From Mesorhizobium alhagi CCNWXJ12-2 (GTDB lineage Bacteria > Pseudomonadota > Alphaproteobacteria > Rhizobiales > Rhizobiaceae): a stretch of DNA of 40,358 nt. Where the stretch lies: assembly GCF_000236565.1 (NCBI RefSeq), contig NZ_AHAM01000045.1:1-40358 (forward strand). The letters are read 5' to 3'. Shown here piece after piece: positions 8,219 to 17,013 of this stretch. The notes below the pieces were generated by a model, which saw nothing but the letters and a program-made list of their open reading frames with translations, did not search any database and was not told the origin of the DNA. The translations under genes and the position numbers were made by a program. The first letter of the stretch is position 1. The number at the start of each line of letters is the position of its first letter.

Positions 8219-9205
8219 ATGAATAAAGTCGATCGCGATATCGCAAACCTTCCCGACACCACAGTGTCAGTCAAGCAAACCTTCGGCTTCGAATCAACGA
8301 TGGTGGTGCCGGCCTATTCGGCCGCCGACGCGCATGTGCCGGATATCGATCCCGACTATTTGTTCGACAAGCAGACGACGATAGCGATCCTGGCGGGCTT
8401 CGCCTACAACCGCCGCGTCATCGTTTCAGGCTATCACGGCACCGGCAAGTCGACCCATATCGAGCAGGTCGCGGCACGACTCAACTGGCCCTGCGTGCGC
8501 GTCAACCTCGACAGCCATGTCAGCCGTATCGATCTCGTCGGCAAGGACGCAATCGTGGTCAAGGACGGCATGCAGGTCACGGAATTCCGCGACGGCATCC
8601 TGCCCTGGGCCTACCAGCACAATGTCGCGCTGGTGTTCGACGAATACGACGCCGGCCGCCCCGACGTGATGTTCGTGATCCAGCGCGTGCTGGAATCGGC
8701 CGGCCGCCTGACGCTGCTCGACCAGAGCCGGGTGATCCGCCCGCATCCGGCGTTCCGGCTGTTCGCCACCGCCAATACGGTCGGCCTCGGCGACACCACC
8801 GGCCTCTATCACGGCACGCAGCAGATCAACCAGGCGCAGATGGACCGCTGGTCGATCGTCACCACGCTCAACTATCTGCCGCACGACGATGAGGCCGCGA
8901 TCGTGCTGGCCAAGGCCAAGCACTACCGCAACGACAAGGGCCGTGAGATCGTGGGCAAGATGGTGCGCGTCGCCGACATGACCCGTTCGGCCTTCATGAA
9001 CGGTGATCTGTCGACGGTGATGAGCCCGCGTACGGTCATTATGTGGGCAGAGAACGCCGAGATCTTCGGCGATGTCGGCATGGCGTTCCGGCTGACCTTC
9101 CTCAACAAATGCGACGAACTCGAACGCACCATCGTGGCCGAGTTCTACCAGCGCGCCTTCGGCGAGGAACTGCCGGAGAGCGCGGCGAACGTGGTGCTGG
9201 GATAA
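8219..9205 (+). CDS. cobS: Cobaltochelatase subunit CobS
   Basis: A 328-residue AAA+ ATPase. CobS and CobT form a chaperone-like complex that drives CobN to insert cobalt into hydrogenobyrinic acid a,c-diamide in the aerobic cobalamin pathway. Walker A is GYHGTGKST (about residues 71-79), Walker B lies in [11 protein letters not shown] (about 136-146), and sensor regions follow ([16 protein letters not shown]). The N-terminal CobS-specific extension ([15 protein letters not shown]) is present. No cobalamin riboswitch is seen upstream. cobT follows after 12 bases. Confidence 0.97.
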   Translation: MNKVDRDIANLPDTTVSVKQTFGFESTMVVPAYSAADAHVPDIDPDYLFDKQTTIAILAGFAYNRRVIVSGYHGTGKSTHIEQVAARLNWPCVRVNLDSHVSRIDLVGKDAIVVKDGMQVTEFRDGILPWAYQHNVALVFDEYDAGRPDVMFVIQRVLESAGRLTLLDQSRVIRPHPAFRLFATANTVGLGDTTGLYHGTQQINQAQMDRWSIVTTLNYLPHDDEAAIVLAKAKHYRNDKGREIVGKMVRVADMTRSAFMNGDLSTVMSPRTVIMWAENAEIFGDVGMAFRLTFLNKCDELERTIVAEFYQRAFGEELPESAANVVLG

Positions 9206-9217
9206 TTCAGGACGTCG

Positions 9218-11116
9218 ATGGCGGGTCCCGGAGACAACACACGCAACAAGCCCAAGACGGGCGGCGACGCCGATGTGTTCAAGCGCGCGGTGACGGTCTG
9301 CATGCGCGCGATTTCCGGCGATCATGAGCTGGAAGTCGGCTTCGCCAAGGACAAGCCGGCGCTTGCAGGCAACCGCGCCCGGCTGCCCGAAATGCCGAAG
9401 AAGGCGACCGCGACCGATATTTCGGTGACCCGGGGCCTGGGCGATTCCATGGCGCTGAAGCGCGCCTGCCACGATCTTCGCATCCACTCGAAATTCGCGC
9501 CGGAAGGCAAGCAGGCGCGCGCCGTCTATGACGCGATCGAGCAGGCCCGCGTCGAGGCCATCGGCTCTCGCGCGATGACCGGCGTCGCCGACAATATCGG
9601 CTCGATGCTGGAGGACAAATACGCCAAGGCCAATCTCGCCGACGTCCGCGACCAGGCCGACGCGCCGATCGAGGAGGCGCTGGCGCTGATGGTGCGCGAG
9701 AAGCTGACTGGCCGCGCCGCGCCCAAGAGCGGCGAGCGGATGGTCAATCTCTGGCGCAGATGGGTGGAGGACAAGGCCGGGGCCGATCTCGACGGGCTGG
9801 CCGGCAAGCTCGACGACCAGCAGGCCTTCGCCCGGGTCGTGCGCGAGATGCTCGCCTCCATGGAGATGGCCGAGGAACTCGGCGACGACCTCGAGAGCGA
9901 AGAGGCCGAAGAGAACGACGAGAACCAGCCGCAGGGCGAGGAAAACAGCGAGGAAGGCGGCGAGGACGATTCCGGCGCCGAACAGTCGCAAGCGGAGGAT
10001 GCCGAAGCCGCTTCCGAGGAGGAGCAGCAGGGCGAGATGGAAGCCTCCGACGCCACCGCGGAAGATGTTTCCGACGACGAGGACGCCGACGCCGAGACGC
10101 CGGGCGAGGCCAGGCGCAAGGACAATCCCTTCGCCGATTTGCCGCGGCAGATAGACTACAAGGTCTTCACCACAGCTTTCGACGAGACGGTGGGCGCGGA
10201 AGAGCTTTGCGACGAGGAAGAACTCGACCGCCTGCGCGCCTTCCTCGACAAGCAACTCGCCAATCTGCAGGGCGTCGTCGGCCGCCTCGCCAACCGGCTG
10301 CAGCGCCGCCTGATGGCGCAGCAGAACCGCTCCTGGGATTTCGACCTCGAAGAGGGTTATCTCGATCCGGCGCGACTGGTGCGCGTGGTCATCGATCCGA
10401 TGCAGCCGCTCTCCTTCAAGCAGGAGCGCGACACCAAGTTCCGCGACACGGTGGTGACGCTGGTGCTCGACAATTCCGGCTCGATGCGCGGCCGGCCGAT
10501 CACGGTCGCGGCGACCTGCGCCGACATTCTGGCGCGCACGCTGGAACGTTGCGGCGTCTCGGTCGAGATCCTCGGCTTCACCACCCGCGCCTGGAAGGGC
10601 GGGCAGGCGCGCGAGAAATGGCTGAAAGACGGCAAGCCGCCCAATCCGGGCCGCCTCAATGATCTGCGCCACATCATCTACAAGTCCGCCGATGCACCGT
10701 GGCGGCGGGCCAGGCGCAATCTCGGCCTGATGATGCGCGAGGGCCTTCTCAAGGAAAACATCGACGGCGAGGCGCTGCTCTGGGCGCATCAGCGCCTGAT
10801 AGCGCGGCCCGAGCAGCGCAAGATCCTGATGATGATTTCGGACGGCGCGCCGGTTGACGATTCGACGCTGTCGGTCAATCCGGGCAATTACCTGGAGCGG
10901 CACCTGCGCGCGGTGATCGAGCTTATCGAGACGCGCTCGCCCGTCGAGCTTCTGGCCATCGGCATCGGCCACGACGTGACGCGCTACTACCGCCGCGCCG
11001 TCACTATCGTCGATGCCGAGGAGCTTGCCGGCGCGATGACCGAGCAGCTCGCCTCGCTGTTCGGCGAGGAGAACGTCCGCGAGACCCGCCGCGGCGGGCT
11101 CAGGCGGGCGGGATGA
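9218..11116 (+). CDS. cobT: Cobaltochelatase subunit CobT
   Basis: A 632-residue protein of normal length. The N-terminal domain spans about residues 1-225. A strongly acidic, Glu/Asp-rich linker follows (about 225-305), and a C-terminal von Willebrand A domain has the MIDAS motif DNSGSM near residue 416. This is the usual CobT layout; the MIDAS metal site mediates contact within the CobNST chelatase. It is translated just after cobS, and its stop overlaps the next ATG (ATGA), suggesting one operon of J-protein, cobS, cobT and the secreted esterase-like gene. Confidence 0.97.
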   Translation: MAGPGDNTRNKPKTGGDADVFKRAVTVCMRAISGDHELEVGFAKDKPALAGNRARLPEMPKKATATDISVTRGLGDSMALKRACHDLRIHSKFAPEGKQARAVYDAIEQARVEAIGSRAMTGVADNIGSMLEDKYAKANLADVRDQADAPIEEALALMVREKLTGRAAPKSGERMVNLWRRWVEDKAGADLDGLAGKLDDQQAFARVVREMLASMEMAEELGDDLESEEAEENDENQPQGEENSEEGGEDDSGAEQSQAEDAEAASEEEQQGEMEASDATAEDVSDDEDADAETPGEARRKDNPFADLPRQIDYKVFTTAFDETVGAEELCDEEELDRLRAFLDKQLANLQGVVGRLANRLQRRLMAQQNRSWDFDLEEGYLDPARLVRVVIDPMQPLSFKQERDTKFRDTVVTLVLDNSGSMRGRPITVAATCADILARTLERCGVSVEILGFTTRAWKGGQAREKWLKDGKPPNPGRLNDLRHIIYKSADAPWRRARRNLGLMMREGLLKENIDGEALLWAHQRLIARPEQRKILMMISDGAPVDDSTLSVNPGNYLERHLRAVIELIETRSPVELLAIGIGHDVTRYYRRAVTIVDAEELAGAMTEQLASLFGEENVRETRRGGLRRAG

Positions 11117-12294
11117 GCGGAACCCCGAACTTGGTCGCACCCCCCTCTGGCCTGCCGGCCATCTACCCCTCAAGGGGGGAGATCAGTCTGCCGTTTCGAT
11201 TTCGCCAATCGCCGGCGTTGCAGAACGGGCGGAAAGATCAAAACCGCCAATCTCCCCCCTTGAGGGGGAGATGGCCGGCAGGCCAGAGGGGGGTCTGTGC
11301 ATGGTTCGCGAAAGCGCTCGTTGCATTCGCGCTCGCCGTCTCGCCAGCCCTCGCCCAATCCTCTCCCCTCGAACAAATCGAAATCTCCGCCCGCCCGATC
11401 ACGCAATTTCACATCGGGCGCGAGGAAAAAAGATTCGGGCCGCTGGAATTTGTCGGCGGGCTCGAACTCACCTCTTCCTCACGCGACCTCGGCGCGCTTT
11501 CGGCCTTTCGCTTCACCACCCCCGGCGCGGATTTAATCGGCGTCGCCGATACCGGCTTCTGGTTCTTCGGAACCATCGCCCGCGACGCCGAACTGCGCCC
11601 TGAAGGCATGAAGAATTTCCGCATGACCCAGATGGTCGACGAGAGCGGACAATCCGTCGATCGGAAATGGCTGGTCGACGCCGAGGGGCTGGCGGTCAAG
11701 GACGGCGTCGCTACCGTCGGCTTCGAACGCAACCACCGCATCGCGCAGTTCAGGATCGAGCCGGACGGCATGAAAGCCGCCTTTGGCCAGCTGAATTTTC
11801 TGGTTCCAGCCAACGAACTGCGCCAGAACCGCGGCTTCGAAACCGTCGCGCATTCCCATCCGCAGGGGCAGCACGAGGGCGGGCTGATCATCGTTTCGGA
11901 GAAGAGCCTCGACAAGAAGGGTAACATCTTCGCCGCGATCATCGAGGGGCCGAACCGGGGTGTTTTCACGGTGAAGCGCAACGGCAATTTCGACATCACC
12001 GACGGCGCCTTCCTGCCCGACGGCGACCTCCTGCTGCTGGAGCGCAGCTACACGATGGCGGAAGGCGTCAAGATGCGCCTGCGACGCATCTACGGCGAGT
12101 CGATCGCCAGAGGCGCCGTTGCCGACGGGCCGGTTCTGCTCGAAGCCGACATGAGCTACCAGATCGACAATATGGAAGGCCTCGACATCTGGCGGCGCGG
12201 CGACGGCGCGCAGGTCGTGTCGCTGATTTCCGACGACAACCACTCCATCCTGCAGCGCAATCTCTATCTGGAGTTCATCCTGCACGAGGATTGA
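11113..12294 (+). CDS. Secreted esterase-like protein of the phytase/beta-propeller family, N-terminus running through a repeat
   Basis: The frame gives 393 residues. The mature part, from about residue 83 ([21 protein letters not shown]), resembles the 'esterase-like activity of phytase' family, with [45 protein letters not shown] and the NMEGLDIW ending. A signal peptide ([16 protein letters not shown]) sits at about residues 67-82 instead of the N-terminus. Residues 10-60 are encoded by a palindromic repeat that contains no stop in this frame. No in-frame ATG or GTG exists between 11113 and the signal peptide, only TTG and CTG codons. ATG 11113 overlaps the cobT stop, so it may be the original start with a repeat inserted just after it. 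Substrate unknown. Confidence 0.75.
   Translation: MSGTPNLVAPPSGLPAIYPSRGEISLPFRFRQSPALQNGRKDQNRQSPPLRGRWPAGQRGVCAWFAKALVAFALAVSPALAQSSPLEQIEISARPITQFHIGREEKRFGPLEFVGGLELTSSSRDLGALSAFRFTTPGADLIGVADTGFWFFGTIARDAELRPEGMKNFRMTQMVDESGQSVDRKWLVDAEGLAVKDGVATVGFERNHRIAQFRIEPDGMKAAFGQLNFLVPANELRQNRGFETVAHSHPQGQHEGGLIIVSEKSLDKKGNIFAAIIEGPNRGVFTVKRNGNFDITDGAFLPDGDLLLLERSYTMAEGVKMRLRRIYGESIARGAVADGPVLLEADMSYQIDNMEGLDIWRRGDGAQVVSLISDDNHSILQRNLYLEFILHED
11140..11293 (+). repeat. Palindromic repeat with 43-base inverted arms inside the coding frame
   Basis: Left arm 11140-11182 and right arm 11251-11293 are reverse complements at 42 of 43 positions, by my hand alignment. They begin CCCCCCTCTGGCCTGCCGGC and end with its complement, and are separated by 68 bases. 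The arms contain their own CCCCTCAAGGGG-type palindrome. It resembles the copies at 5288 and 24502 in layout but not in sequence. It lies within the frame of the phytase-like gene. Confidence 0.85.
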
Positions 12295-12712
12295 GGGCGG
12301 CGCCCTCCGTGCCGGGCTCGGGATAGAACTGCCTGGCCGTTCCTTCGGCGAACCAGCCCGGCAGCGACCAGCGGTCTGGAATATGCTCCCGCGCCCAGAT
12401 CGCCAACTGCTGAAGAACCGGCAGAAAATCCGCTCCCCGCTCGGTCAAGTGATATTCGAAGCGCTCCGGGTTGTGCTGATATGCGCGCTTCGTGATCAGC
12501 CCGTACTCCTCCAGCCGGGCGAGCCGGTCGGCCAGGATATTGGTCGAGATTTTCTCGGTGATGTCGGCGAGCTCGTTATAGCGGTGGCGGCCGGCAAAGA
12601 TCGTCCGCAGCACCACCAGGCTCCATTTGTCGCCCACCAAATCGAGCGCCGAGGCGACGGGACACGGAGACCGGAACTGTGGATACACCAAGGCGCACCT
12701 ATCAACTTTCAT
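12275..12712 (-). CDS. HxlR-family transcriptional regulator
   Basis: A winged-helix repressor or activator of the HxlR family, 145 residues from the start at 12712 (MKVDRCALVYPQF). Diagnostic features are the conserved Cys and core CPVASALDLVGDKWSLVVLRTIFAGRHRYNEL, then the recognition region ISTNILADRLARLEEYGLI. An ATG at 12742 (MEPYIEV) is possible. The shorter start is preferred because it leaves both palindromes at 12718-12770 outside the coding region, though neither start has a good ribosome-binding site. HxlR proteins commonly sense electrophiles or oxidants through the conserved Cys. It diverges from the membrane protein at 12830, its likely target, and its 3' end overlaps the converging esterase-like gene by 20 bases. 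Confidence 0.9.
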   Translation of the reverse strand: MKVDRCALVYPQFRSPCPVASALDLVGDKWSLVVLRTIFAGRHRYNELADITEKISTNILADRLARLEEYGLITKRAYQHNPERFEYHLTERGADFLPVLQQLAIWAREHIPDRWSLPGWFAEGTARQFYPEPGTEGAALNPRAG

Positions 12713-12713
12713 A

Positions 12714-12770
12714 TTGCAAGTGACTTCGATATATGGTTCCATGACATGACTTGCAAAACAAAAGTCACTT
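12714..12770. promoter_or_regulatory. Candidate HxlR operator region
   Basis: AAGTGACTT (12718-12726) and AAGTCACTT (12762-12770) are each near-palindromes around one base and are reverse complements of one another. A second inverted pair is TTGCAAGTGA (12714-12723) with TGACTTGCAA (12747-12756), matching at nine of ten positions. All lie between the divergent HxlR regulator and membrane-protein genes. Binding is inferred. Confidence 0.5.
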
Positions 12771-12829
12771 GGACCGGCGGATCGGCGGGCGGTGAATCCG
12801 GGCCGGTCGTATCGACGGGGAGGAGAGTG

Positions 12830-13255
12830 ATGAAACGCTACGTCTTGCCGGTGCTCGCCTACGTCATTCCGACTTTTGCGCTCGGCTATGTTTGGCACCT
12901 GATCCTCTTCGACAGCTACTATAAGGCGCTGCAGATCTATCGCGAAGAAATCATCGTGCCGTTCGGCTTCGTCTCGATGCTGATCCAGGCGGCGATCTTC
13001 GCCTACATCTTCGAAAGGGTTTTCGCCGGAACCGCCGACGGCTGGCTGGCGCGAGGGCTGCGTTACGCCGCGCTCGGAGCTATGCTTTCATGGAGCTACA
13101 CGACCATCGCCGTCGCGGCCAAGAATGTGATGACCTCTGTTCCGGACTATCTCGTCATCGAGACGGCATTCACCGTCGTCCAGTGGCTTATCGTCGGTCC
13201 GCTGACGTCGCTCGCTTTCGAAGCCGCGCGCAGGACGAGGCCGGCGCTGTCTTAG
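12830..13255 (+). CDS. Small multi-pass membrane protein of unknown function
   Basis: A 141-residue protein with an AGGAG ribosome-binding site at 12821-12825. About four membrane segments are visible: MKRYVLPVLAYVIPTFALGY, a segment around FGFVSMLIQAAIFAYIF, another around LRYAALGAMLSW, and VVQWLIVGPLTSLAF. I do not recognise the family. Because it diverges from an HxlR regulator with palindromes between the two, it is probably the gene that regulator controls. Confidence 0.8.
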   Translation: MKRYVLPVLAYVIPTFALGYVWHLILFDSYYKALQIYREEIIVPFGFVSMLIQAAIFAYIFERVFAGTADGWLARGLRYAALGAMLSWSYTTIAVAAKNVMTSVPDYLVIETAFTVVQWLIVGPLTSLAFEAARRTRPALS

Positions 13256-13267
13256 CCGGACCTACTC

Positions 13268-13942
13268 TTATCGCGCCGTATTGATCGCGATCCAGATCAC
13301 ATGCCGGGCGCCGCGCCTGCCATTGGCGCGTGTCCTGATCTCCTCGACGGAGAATCCCGCGTCGCGCAGACGCCGGGTGAAGCCGGCGTCCGGCCCGGAT
13401 GACCATACCGCCAGCAGGCCTCCCGGCCGCAGGGCGGTGCGCGCTGCGCTCAGACCGGCTCTGTCATAGAGCGCGTCATTGGCCTTGCGGGAAAGCCCTT
13501 CGGGGCCGTTGTCGACATCGAGCAGGATCGCGTCGTAGCGCGCCGCACCCGATCGTATCAGGCCGCTCACATCGGTCTCGCGGATCGTCACGCGTGGGTC
13601 GTCGAGGCTGCCGTCGAATATCTCGGCCATCGGACCTCGCGCCCAGGCAACGACGGCGGGCGCGAGTTCGGCGACGGTGACGCGCGCATCGTCACTGAGT
13701 TCGGCGAGGGCGGCGCGCAGCGTAAAGCCCATGCCGAGCCCGCCGATCAAAAGATGCGGTTCCTTGCGGCCGCGGATCCTGTCGCAGGAAAGTTTTGCCA
13801 GTGCCTCCTCGGAGCCGCTGAGCCGGCTGTTCATCAGTTCGTTGGTGCCGAGCATGATCGAGAATTCAGCGCCGCGCCTCTTGAGGCGAAGCTCTCCTCC
13901 GTCGGGGATTTTCGCGGAATCGAGCTGGACCCAGGGAATCAC
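13268..13942 (-). CDS. Spermidine-synthase-like methyltransferase-fold protein
   Basis: A 224-residue protein from a GTG at 13942 (VIPWVQLDSAKIPDGG), with an AGGA box about nine bases upstream; the longer frame to 14056 would run into the next gene. It carries the nucleotide-binding loop GGLGMGFTLRAAL, the acidic VTVAELAPAVV strand and AILLDVDNGPEGL, typical of the polyamine aminopropyltransferase/SAM-methyltransferase fold. It is shorter than true spermidine synthase and lacks an obvious N-terminal tetramerisation domain, so polyamine synthesis is unproven. It starts 11 bases after the transporter stop, so the two are probably one transcript. Confidence 0.8.
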   Translation of the reverse strand: MIPWVQLDSAKIPDGGELRLKRRGAEFSIMLGTNELMNSRLSGSEEALAKLSCDRIRGRKEPHLLIGGLGMGFTLRAALAELSDDARVTVAELAPAVVAWARGPMAEIFDGSLDDPRVTIRETDVSGLIRSGAARYDAILLDVDNGPEGLSRKANDALYDRAGLSAARTALRPGGLLAVWSSGPDAGFTRRLRDAGFSVEEIRTRANGRRGARHVIWIAINTAR

Positions 13943-13953
13943 GAATTGCCGTC

Positions 13954-14631
13954 CTAAGCTACCGCCGGCTGGCTCCAGCGCGCGGCGATCAGGCGATAGG
14001 GGATCAGCGCGAAGACGGCGATCAGGAGCTTCACTGCGAGATCGCCCAACGCCCATGACATCCAGCGCGCCGCCTCGACCGGCAGCACGCCCAGCAGCGG
14101 CGCGGCCTCCAGTGCGAACGCGTCGTCAGGGCCGATGAAAGCAAAGGCGCTGGAGAAGGCGACGGTGAAGAACATAGCGGTGTCGAGCACCGATCCGGCG
14201 AGCGAGCCGATGACCGGCGCGCGCCACCAGGACTGCCGGCGCAGCCGGTTGAAGACGGTGATGTCGAGAAGCTGCGCCAACAGGAAGGCCGAGCCGGATG
14301 CGATCGCGATGCGCGCCAGCCGGTCGGCCGCGGTATCGAAGCCGATCAGCCCGTAGCGGAACATCAGCGGCGGAATGAGGATCGAGCAGGCGACCGCCAC
14401 CATGAAGCCGGCGAACACCACGCGGCGCGCCATTTCGGGGCCGTAGCGGCGGTTCGCGAGGTCGGTGACCAGGAAGGCGAACGGATAGGTGAAGGCGCCC
14501 CAGGTCAGCAGGTCTGCGAGCGACAAGGCGCCGATCTGCCCCGCGACGGGGAACTGGACCAGGATGTTCGATGCCACGACGACAAGCGCCATGACAGCCA
14601 CGAAGGGCAAATATGCGGAAGAGAATTTCAT
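13954..14631 (-). CDS. Queuosine precursor transporter (YhhQ/VUT family)
   Basis: A 225-residue inner-membrane protein with about six to seven membrane segments. Family marks are ALVVVASNILVQFPV, DLLTWGAFTYPFAFLVTDLANRRYG and LLDITVFNRLR. YhhQ imports queuosine precursors (preQ0/preQ1) used for tRNA wobble modification. The start at 14631 (MKFSSAYLPF) matches the family N-terminus. The ATG lies at the 3' edge of a preQ1-I-like aptamer, and the only Shine-Dalgarno-like AGG is in the aptamer's stem, so translation should fall when ligand binds. Confidence 0.92.
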   Translation of the reverse strand: MKFSSAYLPFVAVMALVVVASNILVQFPVAGQIGALSLADLLTWGAFTYPFAFLVTDLANRRYGPEMARRVVFAGFMVAVACSILIPPLMFRYGLIGFDTAADRLARIAIASGSAFLLAQLLDITVFNRLRRQSWWRAPVIGSLAGSVLDTAMFFTVAFSSAFAFIGPDDAFALEAAPLLGVLPVEAARWMSWALGDLAVKLLIAVFALIPYRLIAARWSQPAVA

Positions 14632-14660
14632 TTTTTTAACCTGGGTGATGGAACCAGGGA
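14629..14660 (-). promoter_or_regulatory. Candidate preQ1-I riboswitch before the queuosine transporter
   Basis: Read on the minus strand: stem P1 CCUGG (14658-14654), loop UUCCAUCAC (14653-14645), stem CCAGG (14644-14640), then UUAAAAAAAUG (14639-14629). The short stem, C-containing loop and A-rich tail match the preQ1-I layout and closely resemble the Thermoanaerobacter tengcongensis aptamer as I remember it. CAU in the loop can pair with the AUG start codon to form the P2 pseudoknot. preQ1-I elements before this transporter family are known; this assignment is by eye. Confidence 0.7.
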
Positions 14661-14728
14661 GCGGTCTTGAAAGACGGCGCTCCGGGAAGCGGAACTTGGC
14701 CAATTCGACCGTGTCGAAGCCGGCCAAG
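14658..14728 (-). terminator. Two hairpins between rpmB and the transporter
   Basis: Stem one pairs 14695-14701 (CTTGGCC) with 14722-14728 and continues with TTCGAC/GTCGAA around a three-base loop. Stem two pairs GGAGCG (14658-14663) with CGCTCC (14678-14683) and continues with GTCTT/AAGAC. Neither is followed by a U run, so they may be an imperfect terminator or processing site for rpmB. Stem two overlaps the edge of the preQ1 P1 stem by one to three bases. Confidence 0.35.
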
Positions 14729-14762
14729 GCCCGGGCGGTTGTCCCCCGCCCGAAACTGCGAG

Positions 14763-15059
14763 TTAGGCGGCGGCCTGTTCGGCGGCCTTCTTGGCGATCT
14801 GCTTCTTCAACAGGCGCGCGCGCTGCGAAAGCTCGGCGACGTCGGCCTTGGCCAGGAAGGCATCGAGGCCGCCGCGATGTTCGACGGTGCGAAGCGCGTT
14901 GGCCGAAATGCGCAGGCGCACATTCTGGTTCAGCGCCTCGGAGATCAGCGTCACGTTGACGAGATTGGGCAGGAAGCGGCGACGCGTCTTGTTGTTGGCG
15001 TGGCTCACATTGTTGCCGGACATAACGGCCTTGCCGGTCAGTTCACAAGCGCGGGACAT
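14763..15059 (-). CDS. rpmB: 50S ribosomal protein L28
   Basis: A 98-residue L28 starting [33 protein letters not shown], the standard N-terminus, with an AAGGT box eight bases before the ATG at 15059. It includes the long C-terminal helix ([24 protein letters not shown]) typical of alphaproteobacterial L28. It is a component of the large ribosomal subunit. It is transcribed alone, divergent from DUF3108. Confidence 0.97.
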   Translation of the reverse strand: MSRACELTGKAVMSGNNVSHANNKTRRRFLPNLVNVTLISEALNQNVRLRISANALRTVEHRGGLDAFLAKADVAELSQRARLLKKQIAKKAAEQAAA

Positions 15060-15156
15060 TTCGGTTACCTTCAGGTCTCGAACGGCCATTGATCGTAGCG
15101 CACCAAGAAGGGTGGCGCGCAGCCTCATCAAGCGGCCTCATGGAAAAGTTGGCGTT

Positions 15157-15185
15157 CCATAGTGGCATTTCGGCGAGGCGTCAAG
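15157..15185 (-). promoter_or_regulatory. Candidate rpmB promoter
   Basis: On the minus strand CTTGAC (15185-15180), 17 bases, then CTATGG (15162-15157). This fits the rhizobial housekeeping consensus CTTGAC-N17-CTATAT at ten of twelve positions. It would give a leader of about 90 bases before rpmB. Confidence 0.5.
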
Positions 15186-15306
15186 CCGCAACCGAGCCAC
15201 AGTGGCGGCCAAGGCATTCACACTAATGCCGGAATTTCTCGCTTCAACCAAGAGCACAGGGACATTTCGCGGGCGCCATGCTGCCCCATCATAAGGACGT
15301 CGCGCC

Positions 15307-16089
15307 ATGGCGGGACTTTTCCAGGCACTCCTGGTCGCGCTGGTGGTGACCGTGCCCGCCCCGCGCAAGGAAGGGCTGCAATCCTTCAGCGCCGACTACT
15401 CCGTGACGTTCCTTGGCATTCCCGTTGCGCATTCCCGGTTCAACAGCACTTTCGAGAGGAACTCATTCTCGGTGAAGGGCGTGGCTTCGGCTGCCGGTCT
15501 GGCGCAGCTTTTCGACGACACGCAAGGCTCGGTGTCGGCGTCTGGCCGCTTTGCCGGCAGGCAGACGCAACCGACCGCATTCCGCGTCGACTATACCGAG
15601 GGCAAGAAATCCAAAATGACCTCTATTCGCTTCAAGGGCGGCTCCGTCACAAAAACGGAAAACGTGCCTCCGCCGAAGAAGCGTGGAAAGGACTGGGTGC
15701 CGCTCAGCAACGCGCATTTGCGCACCGTCACCGATCCGCTCTCGGCGACGCTGGTCCGCGCCGACAGCCTCGGCGACGTCTGCGGCCGGACGATCAAGAT
15801 CTATGACGGCGAATTGCGCTTCGACCTGACGCTCACCCACGAATCGACCGGCAGCATGGCGATCGATGGCTGGGAGGGGGAGACGGTCACCTGCAGCGTC
15901 CGTTTCAAGCCGGTCGCCGGCTATCGCAAGGGCCGCAAGGCGCTGGACTATCTGAAAAACCGCAGCCGCATGACGATCACGTTTGCGCCGCTCGGCACGA
16001 CCGGGGTATATGGCCCCGTCCGCGCCACGGTCGGCACGCAGATCGGCACGATCACCGTCCAGGCGCGAAGGTTCGAAGCCACGAAATAG
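15307..16089 (+). CDS. DUF3108 domain protein, probably exported
   Basis: A 260-residue protein. A hydrophobic N-terminus (AGLFQALLVALVVTVPAP) is a probable signal peptide or anchor. The body fits DUF3108: FSADYSVTFLGIPVAHSRF, VKGVASAAGLAQLFDDTQG, a conserved DPLSATL, and the end FAPLGTTGVYGPVRATVGTQIGTI. This family is found in the envelope of proteobacteria, with no established reaction. It stands 30 bases before the EamA gene on the same strand and may be co-transcribed. Confidence 0.82.
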   Translation: MAGLFQALLVALVVTVPAPRKEGLQSFSADYSVTFLGIPVAHSRFNSTFERNSFSVKGVASAAGLAQLFDDTQGSVSASGRFAGRQTQPTAFRVDYTEGKKSKMTSIRFKGGSVTKTENVPPPKKRGKDWVPLSNAHLRTVTDPLSATLVRADSLGDVCGRTIKIYDGELRFDLTLTHESTGSMAIDGWEGETVTCSVRFKPVAGYRKGRKALDYLKNRSRMTITFAPLGTTGVYGPVRATVGTQIGTITVQARRFEATK

Positions 16090-16119
16090 CGCGGATGCCG
16101 CGCGCCAGGGATGTGAAGC

Positions 16120-17013
16120 ATGGGGCGCGCCACGCTGATCGGCTTTTCGGCAGTCGCAATGTGGGCGTTGCTGGCGCTATTCACGGACGCATCCGGCGCG
16201 GTGCCGCCGTTTCTGCTCTCGGCCATCACATTCGCGATCGGTACGCTGGTCGGGCTCGTCGCGCGGCTGTTCATGCCGGCTCCGGCGCGGCGTGAAAAAA
16301 TCCCGCCGCAGGTGTGGATCATCGGCATTGGCGGCCTGTTCGGCTATCATTTCTTTTACTTCACGGCGCTCCGCAACGCGCCGGCGGTCGACGCCAGCCT
16401 GATCGCCTATCTGTGGCCGCTGCTGATCGTGCTCGGCTCGGCGCTGATGCCGGGCGAACGGCTGCGCTGGAACCATATCGCCGGCGCGCTGCTCGGCCTT
16501 GCCGGCACCTTCCTGATCGTCACCAAGGGTGGCGGGCTCGCCTTCGAGAGCCGCTATCTGTTCGGCTACGCTATGGCTGGGGCCTGCGCCTTCCTGTGGT
16601 CCGGCTATTCGCTTTTGTCGCGCCGTTTCGCCGCTGTTCCGACCAGCATCGTCACCTGGTTCTGCGCCGCGACCTCCGCACTGTCGCTAGTCTGCCACCT
16701 GGCGCTCGAACAGACCGTGCTTCCGTCGGGCGCGTCGCAATGGCTGGCTGTACTTGGTCTCGGCCTGATGCCGGTGGGCGCGGCTTTCTACGCCTGGGAT
16801 TACGGCGTCAAGCGCGGCAACATCCAGGTCCTCGGCGCGGCGAGCTACGCGGCGCCCCTGCTCTCGACACTGGTGCTGGTCGTGGCCGGTTTCGCCGAGC
16901 CGACGCTCAACATCATCGCCGCCTGCGTGCTGATCACGTCCGGCGCGGTGCTGGCGGCGAAGTCGCTGCTGTTCGGCAAGGGCGCGGCGGCGAGACGGCG
17001 GGCCGAGGCATGA
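16120..17013 (+). CDS. EamA/DMT-family exporter
   Basis: A 297-residue inner-membrane protein with about ten hydrophobic segments arranged as two EamA repeats (about residues 1-135 and 145-285). FFYFTALRNAPAVDASLIAYLWPLLIVL is a typical conserved block, and the overall look is of the aromatic-amino-acid exporter (YddG) branch. Substrate is uncertain. The stop overlaps the ATG of the YhhN gene in ATGA, so the two are coupled. Confidence 0.88.
   Translation: MGRATLIGFSAVAMWALLALFTDASGAVPPFLLSAITFAIGTLVGLVARLFMPAPARREKIPPQVWIIGIGGLFGYHFFYFTALRNAPAVDASLIAYLWPLLIVLGSALMPGERLRWNHIAGALLGLAGTFLIVTKGGGLAFESRYLFGYAMAGACAFLWSGYSLLSRRFAAVPTSIVTWFCAATSALSLVCHLALEQTVLPSGASQWLAVLGLGLMPVGAAFYAWDYGVKRGNIQVLGAASYAAPLLSTLVLVVAGFAEPTLNIIAACVLITSGAVLAAKSLLFGKGAAARRRAEA

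Noticed and set aside
8426-11173. A 915-codon open frame on the minus strand
   Set aside because: It is antisense to cobS and cobT. Its His/Arg/Asp-rich translation has no recognisable domain and is a GC-driven shadow.
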